DNA from: an uncultured Clostridia bacterium
Lineage (GTDB): Bacteria > Bacillota > Clostridia > Oscillospirales > Oscillospiraceae
Reading direction: 5' to 3'
NCBI GenBank assembly: GCA_937892865.1
Contig: CALBJG010000051.1
Coordinates: 1-15,628, forward strand
Length of the DNA stretch: 15,628 nt
Shown: piece by piece, positions 1 through 6,269 of the stretch
Numbering within the stretch: position 1 is the stretch's first letter
Layout of the letters: each line of letters begins with the position of its first letter
Notes under the pieces: model-generated
The model's database searches: none
Told to the model about the DNA's origin: nothing
What the model saw: the letters and a program-made list of their open reading frames with translations, nothing else
Made by a program: the position numbers and the translations under genes

Positions 1-74
1 TGGGCGCAGGTGACCATACTGATCTTCTGTTCTACCGTCAGGTCTTCAAATTTAATTTCCGTCCATTTTTTCAT
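1..74 (-). CDS. 5' end of an unidentified gene, possibly a GH3-type glycosidase
   Basis: Only the first 24 codons are in the window; the protein begins MKKWTEIKFEDLTVEQKISM. The ATG at 74 has a ribosome binding site (AAAGGAG) about ten bases upstream. The gene starts 14 bases after the stop of the PIG-L gene on the same strand, so the two are very probably cotranscribed. The stretch DLTVEQKISMV resembles the N-terminal segment of family 3 glycoside hydrolases (D-L-[ST]-x-E-[EQ]-K-[IV]), which would suit a neighbouring deacetylase acting on sugars. Twenty-four residues are too few to assign a family, so this is a guess. The real start of the CDS is well supported; the function is not. Confidence 0.5.
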   Translation of the reverse strand, partial: MKKWTEIKFEDLTVEQKISMVTCA

Positions 75-88
75 TTCCGTACTCTCCT

Positions 89-934
89 TTATAAATAAAA
101 TACTTTGTCTGCCCATTCTTTGGTGGGTTGGGCGCCGTATTCGCAAAGTTCAAATGCCTCGGCGTAGCGGATCTTGCTGCCCTTTTCTTCGCCGTATCTG
201 GCGATCAGTTCTTTGCGGAAACGGGCGGCTGTTTTAGCAAAACGCACCGCCCAGCCTCTGGGCGCGGCCATGATTTCTTCATCGGTGGTCTCCGGGGTGA
301 TGTCCATACCCTTGAGCCATTCTTTTCTCTCCTCTTCACTCTGGGGAACTGTTTCCCCATAGGTGTAAGGAAGCCATTCATAGACCTGGCTTTTGTTTAT
401 GTGGGCGATATGCAGTTTTACATCCACCACATCGTCGTTATCCACCACAAAATCCGGGTTAAAAGGCGGATAACGGAAGGGGTCTTCGTAATACAAGATC
501 ACCGGCATAAACCGCATCGCCGGCACTTCCGGGCAGGTGTGGGGAACGGTGAGTATGTAAGAAGCATCCTGCACCAACTGACCCGACGCCCGATGGTCTG
601 CGTGGTAATCGTTGGGGCGGTGAGCAATGATCATATCCGGAGAAAATTCCCGGATGTAGCGGATCAGCCGATTCCGGGTAGGCAAGTCTGCCACCAGTGT
701 GCAATCGTCAATATCCCAAACATCGTAAGTGATGCCCAAGTACTCTGCGACTTTCGCAGATTCCTTTGCCCGGCGGGCTGTGGTCTCTTCCGGGGTCATA
801 ATATGGTGACCGCCACAACCGTTACACATACTTAAAAACCGCACCTCATAACCTGCCTGCACCCACTTGTGGGCCATACCGCCTACGCGGAATTCGTTAT
901 CATCCTGATGGGCGCCAATAGCCAGAATCTTCAT
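89..934 (-). CDS. PIG-L (LmbE-like) family deacetylase
   Basis: Predicted cytoplasmic zinc-dependent N-deacetylase of about 281 residues, with no signal peptide. The family removes N-acetyl groups from GlcNAc-type substrates (GlcNAc-PI, GlcNAc-Ins, bacillithiol and antibiotic precursors). The N-terminal metal motif reads AHQDDNE at residues 8-14, where most members have AHPDD, so Gln replaces the usual Pro. The second metal motif is HADHR at 111-115. By family precedent His9, Asp12 and His114 bind zinc and Asp11 is the base. I chose ATG 934 because GGGGAG lies six bases upstream; an in-frame TTG six bases earlier sits against the ribosome binding site. It diverges from an AraC regulator gene and precedes another leftward gene, so it probably belongs to a small regulated catabolic operon. 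The substrate cannot be read from sequence. Confidence 0.88.
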   Translation of the reverse strand: MKILAIGAHQDDNEFRVGGMAHKWVQAGYEVRFLSMCNGCGGHHIMTPEETTARRAKESAKVAEYLGITYDVWDIDDCTLVADLPTRNRLIRYIREFSPDMIIAHRPNDYHADHRASGQLVQDASYILTVPHTCPEVPAMRFMPVILYYEDPFRYPPFNPDFVVDNDDVVDVKLHIAHINKSQVYEWLPYTYGETVPQSEEERKEWLKGMDITPETTDEEIMAAPRGWAVRFAKTAARFRKELIARYGEEKGSKIRYAEAFELCEYGAQPTKEWADKVFYL

Positions 935-958
935 ATGCAACTCCCCGTTTGTTATTTA

Positions 959-986
959 TTGACTTTCGTCATTTTCATTATATAAT
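959..986 (+). promoter_or_regulatory. Promoter of the AraC-family regulator gene
   Basis: TTGACT (959-964), a 16-base spacer and TATAAT (981-986) make a near-consensus sigma-A promoter. The expected start site near 993 would give a leader of about 60 bases before ATG 1055. That leader carries an inverted repeat, ATATTG (1012-1017) and CAATAT (1031-1036), which could be an operator. Confidence 0.65.
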
Positions 987-1006
987 GGTCTTAACGGCAA
1001 ATACAA
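977..1006 (-). promoter_or_regulatory. Candidate promoter of the PIG-L operon
   Basis: On the minus strand, TTGTAT (1006-1001) and TATAAT (982-977) are separated by 18 bases. The -10 overlaps the -10 of the divergent araC-type promoter (981-986). Its -35 lies inside an imperfect dyad at 997-1018 (GCAAATAC against GTATATTGC) that could be a regulator site. Confidence 0.45.
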
Positions 1007-1054
1007 TTCGTATATTGCTGTAAACTTGCACAATATTGATATTTGAGGTGCATT

Positions 1055-1864
1055 ATGTTCACATCCTACGAACATCACTTGGATATTATGCAGGACAAAC
1101 TTTGCCCTGTTCACCACATTGATTTTTACAAACTAAAGGCCTGCGTATACAACTGGCATCAGAACATTGAGGTAATCCGCATCTGCAAAGATTGCACCTT
1201 GCAAAGCGGCGACCGGGAATATTCCCTGCACCCGGGGGATATGGCAGTGGTCAATGCCAACGCCCTGCACCGGCTGTATGCAGAGGATCTTCCCCATTTT
1301 TATACCCTGATCATCGACGAAAGTTTCTGCAAAGAAAACGGCATCCACACGGACAAACTCCATTTTACGCCGGTTTTCCGGGACCCGGAATGTTTTTCTC
1401 TCCACGAACAAGTAACGGAAACTTTTCTGCAGTATCAGAAAACCGAAGACGTTTTGGATGGGGCGAAACTCCGCATCGCTCTGCTCCGGCTGTTGGTACA
1501 CCTGCAGGAATTTCACACCGAACCCACTGAAAACGCTCTGCAGGATAATGCCCCGGCGGAAGAATATGTGAAAACCGTGATCGAGTACTTAAGCAGTAAC
1601 TATGCCCAGAACATCTGTCTTGACGATCTTGCCGGGATCTGCGGTATTTCCAAGTACCATTTGATCCGGGAGTTTAAGCGCTATACCGGCCAATCTGTGC
1701 TGACTTTCTTAAACACCGTTCGCTGCAAGAATGCGGAAGTCCTCTTAAAGCAGGGACGATCGGTCACCGAGGTTGCGGAGCAGTGCGGATTTGAGAGCAT
1801 CGCCTACTTTTCCCGTACCTATAAAAAATATATGGGCATCTCCCCCTCCCGGGTGAAATCTTGA
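1055..1864 (+). CDS. AraC-family transcriptional regulator
   Basis: DNA-binding regulator of 269 residues. The N-terminal part (about 15-110) looks like the cupin sensor domain of AraC proteins, with the typical NWHQNIEVI strand and the HPGDMAVVNANALH turn; it probably binds a sugar-like effector. The C-terminal part (about 172-268) is the double helix-turn-helix: DLAGICGISKYHLIREFKRY forms the first unit, and VAEQCGFESIAYFSRTYKKY with GISPSRVK the second. ATG 1055 is preferred over an in-frame TTG at 1043 because GAGGTG ends four bases before it and overlaps that upstream codon region. The gene diverges from the PIG-L operon across about 120 bases with overlapping promoters, so the likely target is that operon and its own promoter. 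The effector is unknown. Confidence 0.9.
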   Translation: MFTSYEHHLDIMQDKLCPVHHIDFYKLKACVYNWHQNIEVIRICKDCTLQSGDREYSLHPGDMAVVNANALHRLYAEDLPHFYTLIIDESFCKENGIHTDKLHFTPVFRDPECFSLHEQVTETFLQYQKTEDVLDGAKLRIALLRLLVHLQEFHTEPTENALQDNAPAEEYVKTVIEYLSSNYAQNICLDDLAGICGISKYHLIREFKRYTGQSVLTFLNTVRCKNAEVLLKQGRSVTEVAEQCGFESIAYFSRTYKKYMGISPSRVKS

Positions 1865-1889
1865 CTTTCCGCTCCCCGGGGGATATACT
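1861..1889 (+). promoter_or_regulatory. Promoter of the CpsB-like gene
   Basis: TTGACT (1861-1866), exactly 17 bases, then TATACT (1884-1889). The -35 hexamer contains the TGA stop codon of the upstream regulator gene. The predicted start near 1896 leaves a leader of about 24 bases before ATG 1920. Confidence 0.7.
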
Positions 1890-1919
1890 GAAAGAAAGCA
1901 TTACTTTTTGGAGAACGCT

Positions 1920-2615
1920 ATGATCGATTTTCATACCCACATTTTACCCGGCATTGACGACGGCAGCGCAAGTGTCGAAGAATCGGTGCAAATGCTCCGG
2001 TCTTTGGCAGCGCAAGGTGTTGACACTGTGGTGGCAACGCCCCATTTTAATCCCTTGAAGAACACCCCGGAAGCATTTGTAACCGCCCGAAACGAGGCCT
2101 TTTCCCAACTTCCCCAGGACGGGGACATTCCCAAGATCCTGCTGGGCGCGGAGGTTGCCTACTTTGACTCTATGTGCCACTGCGAAGACCTTTCTTCTTT
2201 AAAAATCGGCGACAGCAACCTCATTCTTGTGGAAATGCCCTTCGGCGGCTGGACAGACCGGATGGTGGAAGATGTCTGCTCTATCGAACGGCAGTTGGGG
2301 CTGATGCCGGTGCTTGCCCATGTGGAGCGATATGACCGGAAAGACCAATTCCCCAGATATAAAGGTCTGCTGGAAGGACAAGCGCTGTTCCAGTGCAATG
2401 CCAAGCATTTTCTCAACGGCTTTGCCTCCAGAAAGGCTTTTCGGCAGTTGGCAGCGGGCGAGATCCATTTCCTGGGTACCGATTGCCACAATATGAGCCT
2501 CCGGGCGCCCAATATGGACCAGGCGATCACACAGATCCGCAAAAAACTGGGAGAGGAAGCCATCGATTACCTGAACAACACAATGAACTTTTATCTGCAC
2601 GGAGAAGGCGCATAA
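1920..2615 (+). CDS. CpsB/YwqE-like PHP-family tyrosine phosphatase
   Basis: Metal-dependent phosphoesterase of 231 residues with the PHP fold. It begins MIDFHTHILPGIDDGS, the signature of the CpsB/CapC/YwqE group of protein-tyrosine phosphatases that dephosphorylate bacterial tyrosine kinases controlling capsule or exopolysaccharide export. Metal and catalytic candidates visible are His5, His7, Asp13/Asp14, His42 (TPHF), Glu78 (GAEVAY), His134 and Arg137 (AHVERY), Asp188 and His190 (GTDCH). ATG 1920 is chosen because GGAGA lies five bases before it; an in-frame TTG at 1908 overlaps that site. No kinase, chain-length regulator or glycosyltransferase is nearby, so it is an orphan copy with its own promoter and terminator. 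The phosphatase class is well supported; a role in capsule control is inferred from family. Confidence 0.85.
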   Translation: MIDFHTHILPGIDDGSASVEESVQMLRSLAAQGVDTVVATPHFNPLKNTPEAFVTARNEAFSQLPQDGDIPKILLGAEVAYFDSMCHCEDLSSLKIGDSNLILVEMPFGGWTDRMVEDVCSIERQLGLMPVLAHVERYDRKDQFPRYKGLLEGQALFQCNAKHFLNGFASRKAFRQLAAGEIHFLGTDCHNMSLRAPNMDQAITQIRKKLGEEAIDYLNNTMNFYLHGEGA

Positions 2616-2631
2616 TGCGCCTTCTTTTTTT
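2604..2631 (+). terminator. Intrinsic terminator built over the CpsB-like stop codon
   Basis: A perfect nine-base stem, GAAGGCGCA (2604-2612) and TGCGCCTTC (2616-2624), is followed by a T run. The three-base loop is the TAA stop codon itself. Confidence 0.85.
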
Positions 2632-2692
2632 GCATAATTCTGGCTAATGGGGCAAACAATACCTCCGAAGACCAAATATAGGAGGCTTTCTT

Positions 2693-3928
2693 ATGTTCCC
2701 CAATCGTTTACTTTCCCTTATTCTGGCAGTTCTGCTGACCCTGGGACTCGGCTATGGCGTCCTGGCGGCAGAGGTGGACTGCGACGATGTATACTGCTTC
2801 TCTTCCGATGATTTTTCCCAGGAAGAGCCCCTTGCAGGCATCTGCATTACCGGTCTGCCCCAGGCAGATACCGGCACAGTGATGCTGGGCTGCCGGGTGC
2901 TGCAGCCCGGTGACATTCTCACCGCTGACCAAATCGCTCAAATGACCTTTAATCCCCTGCGCACCGAAGAAGATCAGCATGCTGTGGTGACCTTTCTTCC
3001 CATCTATGAAAACCGGGTGGAAAAAGCCGCCGAAATGACCATCGCTGTCCGGGGCAAACTAAATAATGCCCCCGTTGCCCAGGATATGGCTGTGGAAACT
3101 TACAAAAATCTGCCCATCACAGAAACCTTAAAAACCAATGATCCGGAGGGAGATTCCCTCACCTTTACGCTGGTACGCCAGCCAAAGCGGGGCAGTGTCA
3201 CATTGAACGAGGACGGCACTTTCCTCTATACCCCCAAGAAGAATAAAGTGGGCGTGGATTCTTTCACTTACACCGCCACCGATGAAGCCGGCAAGGTTTC
3301 CCGGGAAGCAACGGTAACTGTACAGATCCTGAAGCCTACCGACAGCAAGCAGTACACCGATACCGTCGGACAGGATTGCCGTTTTGCCGCAGAATGGATG
3401 CGCAACACCGGTCTTTTCGTGGGTGAGAAGATCGGCGGCAAGGAGTATTTCCACCCGGACAAGTCCGTAAGCCGGGGTGAGTTCCTGGCAATGGTCGTCC
3501 AGGCGCTGGACATCCCCCTGCAGGATGCGACCAATCTGAATCTGCCCGGGGATACGCCCCAGTGGCTGCGGCCTTATCTGGCAGCGGCGCTGCGCAGCGG
3601 GCTGACCGCCGGCTGGCCGGAAACGGATTCCGGCGCATTTATGGCTGACCAGCCCATCACCGGCGCGGAAGCCGCAGTGATGCTCCAAAACGCATTGGAT
3701 CTTTCCATTTCTCAACAGACTCTGGAAAGCGAGCAGGCTTCTGCTGAAACCGAGGAAGAAACCGTACCTGCCTGGGCAGCCGTATCCCTCACTGCTATGA
3801 GTGAACACGGCATTGAACTGAATGCAGGCGATAATTTGAACCGCGGTCAGGTAGCCCAAATGCTCTACCAAGTGAGCCAACTGGCGCTCAATGCGCCGGG
3901 TATGGCTGTTTTCCGCGCCCAACAATAA
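2693..3928 (+). CDS. Secreted protein with cadherin-like domain and three SLH repeats
   Basis: Surface protein of 411 residues. A signal peptide spans about 1-26 (basic start, hydrophobic core, LAA before EVDC). Residues about 30-120 form a beta-rich region that may be a degenerate Ig/cadherin-like module. Residues about 125-213 are a clear bacterial cadherin-like domain, with NDPEGDSLTF and the closing DSFTYTATDEAGKVS. The C-terminus has three S-layer homology repeats at about 222-275, 288-338 and 358-400; their TRAE-type cores read VSRGEF, ITGAEA and LNRGQV. SLH repeats bind pyruvylated secondary cell wall polymers, so the protein is probably held non-covalently at the wall. The start is fixed by AGGAGG seven bases before ATG. 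No enzyme domain is visible; it may be structural or adhesive. Confidence 0.85.
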   Translation: MFPNRLLSLILAVLLTLGLGYGVLAAEVDCDDVYCFSSDDFSQEEPLAGICITGLPQADTGTVMLGCRVLQPGDILTADQIAQMTFNPLRTEEDQHAVVTFLPIYENRVEKAAEMTIAVRGKLNNAPVAQDMAVETYKNLPITETLKTNDPEGDSLTFTLVRQPKRGSVTLNEDGTFLYTPKKNKVGVDSFTYTATDEAGKVSREATVTVQILKPTDSKQYTDTVGQDCRFAAEWMRNTGLFVGEKIGGKEYFHPDKSVSRGEFLAMVVQALDIPLQDATNLNLPGDTPQWLRPYLAAALRSGLTAGWPETDSGAFMADQPITGAEAAVMLQNALDLSISQQTLESEQASAETEEETVPAWAAVSLTAMSEHGIELNAGDNLNRGQVAQMLYQVSQLALNAPGMAVFRAQQ

Positions 3929-3930
3929 AA

Positions 3931-3963
3931 AATGCGCCCTGCAAATTTTTTGCAGGGCGCATT
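3931..3963. terminator. Bidirectional intrinsic terminator between the SLH gene and thiT
   Basis: A perfect 15-base stem (3931-3945 with 3949-3963, GC core GCGCCCTGC) has a TTT loop, an A run on its left and a T run on its right. It lies between the converging stops at 3928 and 3979 and can serve both genes. Confidence 0.9.
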
Positions 3964-3978
3964 TTATTGCATTTCAAT

Positions 3979-4536
3979 TTATTCTTTTACTTTGAGATAA
4001 CGGACAAGGGGCGTTTTGCTCAAAAGCAGGTAGGCCACCAAAACCAACACAAGATCCGGGACCATATAAGCGCCGTTATACAGCGCAGAGTAGATCCAGG
4101 GAGTGGTCATGGTCATATTGAAGAACACTTCCGGCATATATTCTGCCCAAATGGTCGCGCCCACCACATAGTGTACCAAAAACCGGGTGGCACAGGCAAC
4201 GGTGGCGCCCAAATAGAATCTGCCTTTGAACAGACCGGCAACACCCAGGACAGAATAGGCGATAAAATAGTCACCTAAGAAACTTTGCCAGCCAATAAAG
4301 CCGGCGCTGCTGCTGAACAGACCCTGCATGATGGCGTGGGCGCAGCAGGCGATCATGCCCGGACCGAAGCCCCAGCGTATACAGAAGATCAGCACCGGCA
4401 GCATTGCCAAGTCCACACTGCCGCCCCAGGGGAATTTAAACAGCGGCAGCAGGCTGAGGATCTCAGCCAATGCGATCAGGACGGCCCCTTCGCACAAGGC
4501 CAGAAGATTGCGGCGAAGTTTTTCTCGTTTTTCCAT
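3979..4536 (-). CDS. thiT: Thiamin ECF transporter S component ThiT
   Basis: Substrate-binding membrane subunit of an energy-coupling factor transporter for thiamin, 185 residues and about six membrane segments. It matches the ThiT family: LAMLPVLIFCIRWGFGPG early, GVAGLFKGR in the middle, and a thiamin-site region with His122, Trp130, Tyr149 and Asn154. These align by eye with His125, Trp133, Tyr146 and Asn151 of the Lactococcus lactis protein, although spacing in the last stretch differs. Asp89 stands where that protein has Glu84. ATG 4536 is set by GGAGG (4544-4548). The upstream TPP riboswitch independently confirms thiamin. No EcfA or EcfT genes are present, so a shared ECF module elsewhere is expected. 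Confidence 0.92.
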   Translation of the reverse strand: MEKREKLRRNLLALCEGAVLIALAEILSLLPLFKFPWGGSVDLAMLPVLIFCIRWGFGPGMIACCAHAIMQGLFSSSAGFIGWQSFLGDYFIAYSVLGVAGLFKGRFYLGATVACATRFLVHYVVGATIWAEYMPEVFFNMTMTTPWIYSALYNGAYMVPDLVLVLVAYLLLSKTPLVRYLKVKE

Positions 4537-4552
4537 AGAAATACCTCCATTC

Positions 4553-4575
4553 GGAACAATTATACCAATTGTTCC
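4553..4575 (-). other. Perfect dyad just upstream of the thiT ribosome binding site
   Basis: GGAACAATT (4553-4561) and AATTGTTCC (4567-4575) form a nine-base inverted repeat with a five-base loop. It lies between the riboswitch hairpin and the ribosome binding site and has no T run. It could be an RNA hairpin or an operator; the function is unknown. Confidence 0.5.
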
Positions 4576-4586
4576 CAAATAAAATA

Positions 4587-4622
4587 TGTCGCATTGCAAC
4601 CCCGTCTAGGTGCAATGCGACA
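4587..4622 (-). terminator. Terminator-like hairpin of the TPP riboswitch expression platform
   Basis: A 12-base perfect stem (4587-4598 with 4611-4622) lies between the TPP aptamer and thiT. On the transcribed strand it is followed by an imperfect U-rich run, ATATTTTATTT. Its loop (CCTAGACGG, 4610-4602) is nearly complementary to the 3' strand of the aptamer (CCGTCGTAGG, 4659-4650), which suggests ligand-controlled antitermination. Confidence 0.65.
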
Positions 4623-4641
4623 CGAAAGTATCTCATTTATG

Positions 4642-4735
4642 CATCTTTTCCTACGACGGTACTGACCGTATCAGGTTCACGGGTCAAGGCGTTCACGCCT
4701 AATCTCAGCCGGATATATCCGGCACCCCGAAGATG
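4642..4735 (-). promoter_or_regulatory. TPP riboswitch (THI element)
   Basis: Read on the minus strand, the conserved thi-box runs occur in order: GGGGTGCC, GGCTGAGA, GACCCGTGAACCTGATA and CCGTCGTAGGAA. The outer P1 helix is CATCTT (4735-4730) paired with AAGATG (4647-4642). The aptamer lies in the thiT leader. Thiamin pyrophosphate binding is expected to reduce thiT expression through the hairpin that follows. Confidence 0.95.
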
Positions 4736-4758
4736 GAATTGTTCTGCGATCTGTGTTT

Positions 4759-4786
4759 ATTATAACGCCGATCCCGGAATTGTCAA
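4759..4786 (-). promoter_or_regulatory. Promoter of the TPP riboswitch-thiT unit
   Basis: On the minus strand, TTGACA (4786-4781), 16 bases, TATAAT (4764-4759). The -35 hexamer contains the TGA stop codon of the upstream HIT gene, so thiT has its own promoter with no spare intergenic DNA. Confidence 0.75.
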
Positions 4787-5124
4787 GCCATTTCCAAAGA
4801 AAGCGCTTTTCCGCCCAAAATATGGAAATGGAGGTGGAACACCGTCTGTCCTGCATCTGCGCCGCAGTTGGACACTACCCGGTAGCCATTTTCCAAACCT
4901 TCTGCCTTGGCGATTTGGGCAATGACTTCAAAAATGTGGGCAACCACGCCGCTGTTTTCGGCAGTGACTTCATTTACAGAGCCGATGTGGGCTTTGGGGA
5001 TCACCAAAATGTGGGTGGGCGCCTGGGGATTGATGTCCCGGAAGGCATACACCAGTTCGTCTTCATAGACCTTGGTAGAGGGGATGTCCCCTGCAATGAT
5101 CTTACAAAAAATACAGTTTTCCAT
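4783..5124 (-). CDS. HIT family protein (HinT-like nucleotide hydrolase)
   Basis: Soluble histidine-triad protein of 113 residues, the usual length of Hint-type nucleoside phosphoramidases. The start MENCIFCKIIAGDIPS is typical, with the CxxC pair (Cys4, Cys7) that many members use to bind zinc. The catalytic triad HLHFH lies at 97-101, and His99 is the expected nucleophile. Family members hydrolyse AMP-lysine and other nucleoside phosphoramidates; the physiological substrate is unknown. ATG 5124 has GGAG upstream. It is the last gene of a leftward operon, 12 bases after the COG2426 gene. No terminator of its own is visible, because the thiT promoter begins within its stop codon. Confidence 0.92.
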   Translation of the reverse strand: MENCIFCKIIAGDIPSTKVYEDELVYAFRDINPQAPTHILVIPKAHIGSVNEVTAENSGVVAHIFEVIAQIAKAEGLENGYRVVSNCGADAGQTVFHLHFHILGGKALSLEMA

Positions 5125-5136
5125 AACCGATTCTCC

Positions 5137-5598
5137 TTAAATGAATGCAAATACGCCGGTGCTGACCAGCGCCATAATGATGCCTGCCATAACAACGCCC
5201 AAAGACACGGAAACAACGGTGGACTTAAAGCCCATATTCAGAAAACTTGCGCCCAATGTACCGGTCCAGGCGCCGGTACCCGGCAAAGGAATGCCCACAA
5301 AGAGCAGCAGCGCCACAAAAAGACCGCCTCTGCCGGTGGCTTTCACCAATTTCTGACCGGCTCGCTCGCCCTTTTCCAAAAAGAAGGTACAGATCCTGCC
5401 GATATAACGCTGCTTTGCGCCCCAGGTCAAAAATTTCCGGGCGAAAAAGTAGATAAAGGGCACCGGAAGCATATTGCCCACCACGCAAGTGATCAGCGCC
5501 GGGATATAGGGCAGATCGTAGCCAACGGCATATACCATTGCGCCCCGGAGTTCAATGATGGGTATCATCGACACCAGAAAAATAATCAGATAATGCAT
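5137..5598 (-). CDS. COG2426 small membrane protein (Sm_multidrug_ex family)
   Basis: Membrane protein of 153 residues with about four hydrophobic segments. The start MHYLIIFLVSMIPIIELRGA matches the COG2426/PF06695 family, as does the glycine-rich LFVGIPLPGTGAWTG in the second half. The family is labelled putative small multidrug export protein, but transport has little experimental support. The PxxELRG and PLPGTGAWTG pair resembles the re-entrant loops of DedA-like proteins, which is my inference. ATG 5598 is set by AAGGAG six bases upstream. It lies 9 bases after the CooT-like gene and 12 before the HIT gene, so it is cotranscribed with nickel-type metal-binding proteins. Metal export is possible but unproven. 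Confidence 0.8.
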   Translation of the reverse strand: MHYLIIFLVSMIPIIELRGAMVYAVGYDLPYIPALITCVVGNMLPVPFIYFFARKFLTWGAKQRYIGRICTFFLEKGERAGQKLVKATGRGGLFVALLLFVGIPLPGTGAWTGTLGASFLNMGFKSTVVSVSLGVVMAGIIMALVSTGVFAFI

Positions 5599-5607
5599 AA
5601 AAACTCC

Positions 5608-5796
5608 TTAAGCGGTTTTTACGATCACATAGCCATCCACCAGATTGGCGCTGGTCAGAACACCTTCCACGGTGATCTGCCGGTCCATCAGGTCGGTCAA
5701 GATCACTGCGCCATCGATACACTCGATGCTCATTACATTTTTCATTACGATGGCATCTTCTGTTTTGCTGTTTTTATAGACAGTGGAAAGGCACAT
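5608..5796 (-). CDS. CooT-family nickel-binding protein
   Basis: Small protein of 62 residues starting MCLSTVYKN and continuing VMKNVMSIECIDGAVILTDLMDRQITVEG, the pattern of the CooT family (PF10133). In Rhodospirillum rubrum CooT is a dimeric nickel-binding protein involved in CO dehydrogenase maturation, and Cys2 is a key nickel ligand; Cys2 is conserved here. The ATG lies one base after the stop of the His-rich gene. Its ribosome binding site, GGAGGTGA, is read as the last codons of that gene, which suggests translational coupling. No CO dehydrogenase gene is in the window, so the client enzyme is unknown. The family call is firm; nickel as the in vivo metal is inferred. Confidence 0.85.
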   Translation of the reverse strand: MCLSTVYKNSKTEDAIVMKNVMSIECIDGAVILTDLMDRQITVEGVLTSANLVDGYVIVKTA

Positions 5797-5797
5797 A

Positions 5798-6238
5798 TTA
5801 CTTCACCTCCAGGCTTGCCAGCACCACGGACAGCCGCATATTGCCCTTTTCAAAATCGGACACTGCTGCCATCACCTGCTCATAGGCTGCGTGACTGCCG
5901 GCTTTCTCCAACTGGGCAGCCAAGTCTGCCAGTTCTTTGGCGTGGGCTGCGTTATGGCCCACCATATACTTCATCAGCGCCACCAGTTCTTCCATGGGGG
6001 TATGCTGGCAACCGCCGGCGCAGCCGTGGCAATCGCCGCCGCAATCGTGGCTGTGCTCGTGGGTATGCTCATGACCGTGGAGATGATCGTGTTCGTGGGG
6101 GTGCTGATGATCGTGTTCATGGGCATGGGAATGCTCGTGGGTGTGCTCCACGCCATCGTGGGTATGGGCGTGGGAATGGGTATGGGAATGCGCGTGGCTG
6201 TGTTCGCCACCGGCAATATGATCGTGATCCAAATGCAT
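5798..6238 (-). CDS. Histidine-rich metal-binding protein
   Basis: Protein of 146 residues in two parts. Residues 1-79 hold about 30 histidines, mostly every second residue (HSHAHSHTHSHAHTH and similar), ending in a cysteine cluster CGGDCHGCAGGC at 66-77. Residues about 82-146 form a predicted helical domain (MEELVALMKYMVGHNAAHAK, ending FEKGNMRLSVVLASLEVK) that looks conserved rather than low-complexity. There is no signal peptide, so it probably stores or delivers Ni, Co or Zn in the cytoplasm. It heads the operon with a CooT-like gene, paralleling the His-rich CooJ and CooT of R. rubrum, but I see no CooJ homology. ATG 6238 is used because GGAGA lies seven bases upstream; an in-frame TTG at 6244 is too close. 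Automated pipelines may call such proteins cobalt or zinc transporters, but no membrane segment is visible. Confidence 0.85.
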   Translation of the reverse strand: MHLDHDHIAGGEHSHAHSHTHSHAHTHDGVEHTHEHSHAHEHDHQHPHEHDHLHGHEHTHEHSHDCGGDCHGCAGGCQHTPMEELVALMKYMVGHNAAHAKELADLAAQLEKAGSHAAYEQVMAAVSDFEKGNMRLSVVLASLEVK

Positions 6239-6269
6239 AGTCAATTCTCCTTGTTATCATTTTACGGAT

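Noticed and set aside
5798..6100. His repeat DNA as a tandem repeat or CRISPR-like array
   Set aside because: The periodicity is CAx codons alternating with varied codons inside a coding frame; there are no constant repeats with unique spacers.
4753..6240. A 495-codon open frame on the plus strand
   Set aside because: It lies opposite thiT's leader and the HIT, COG2426, CooT and His-rich genes, all with clear families and ribosome binding sites. Its protein is low-complexity mirror sequence.
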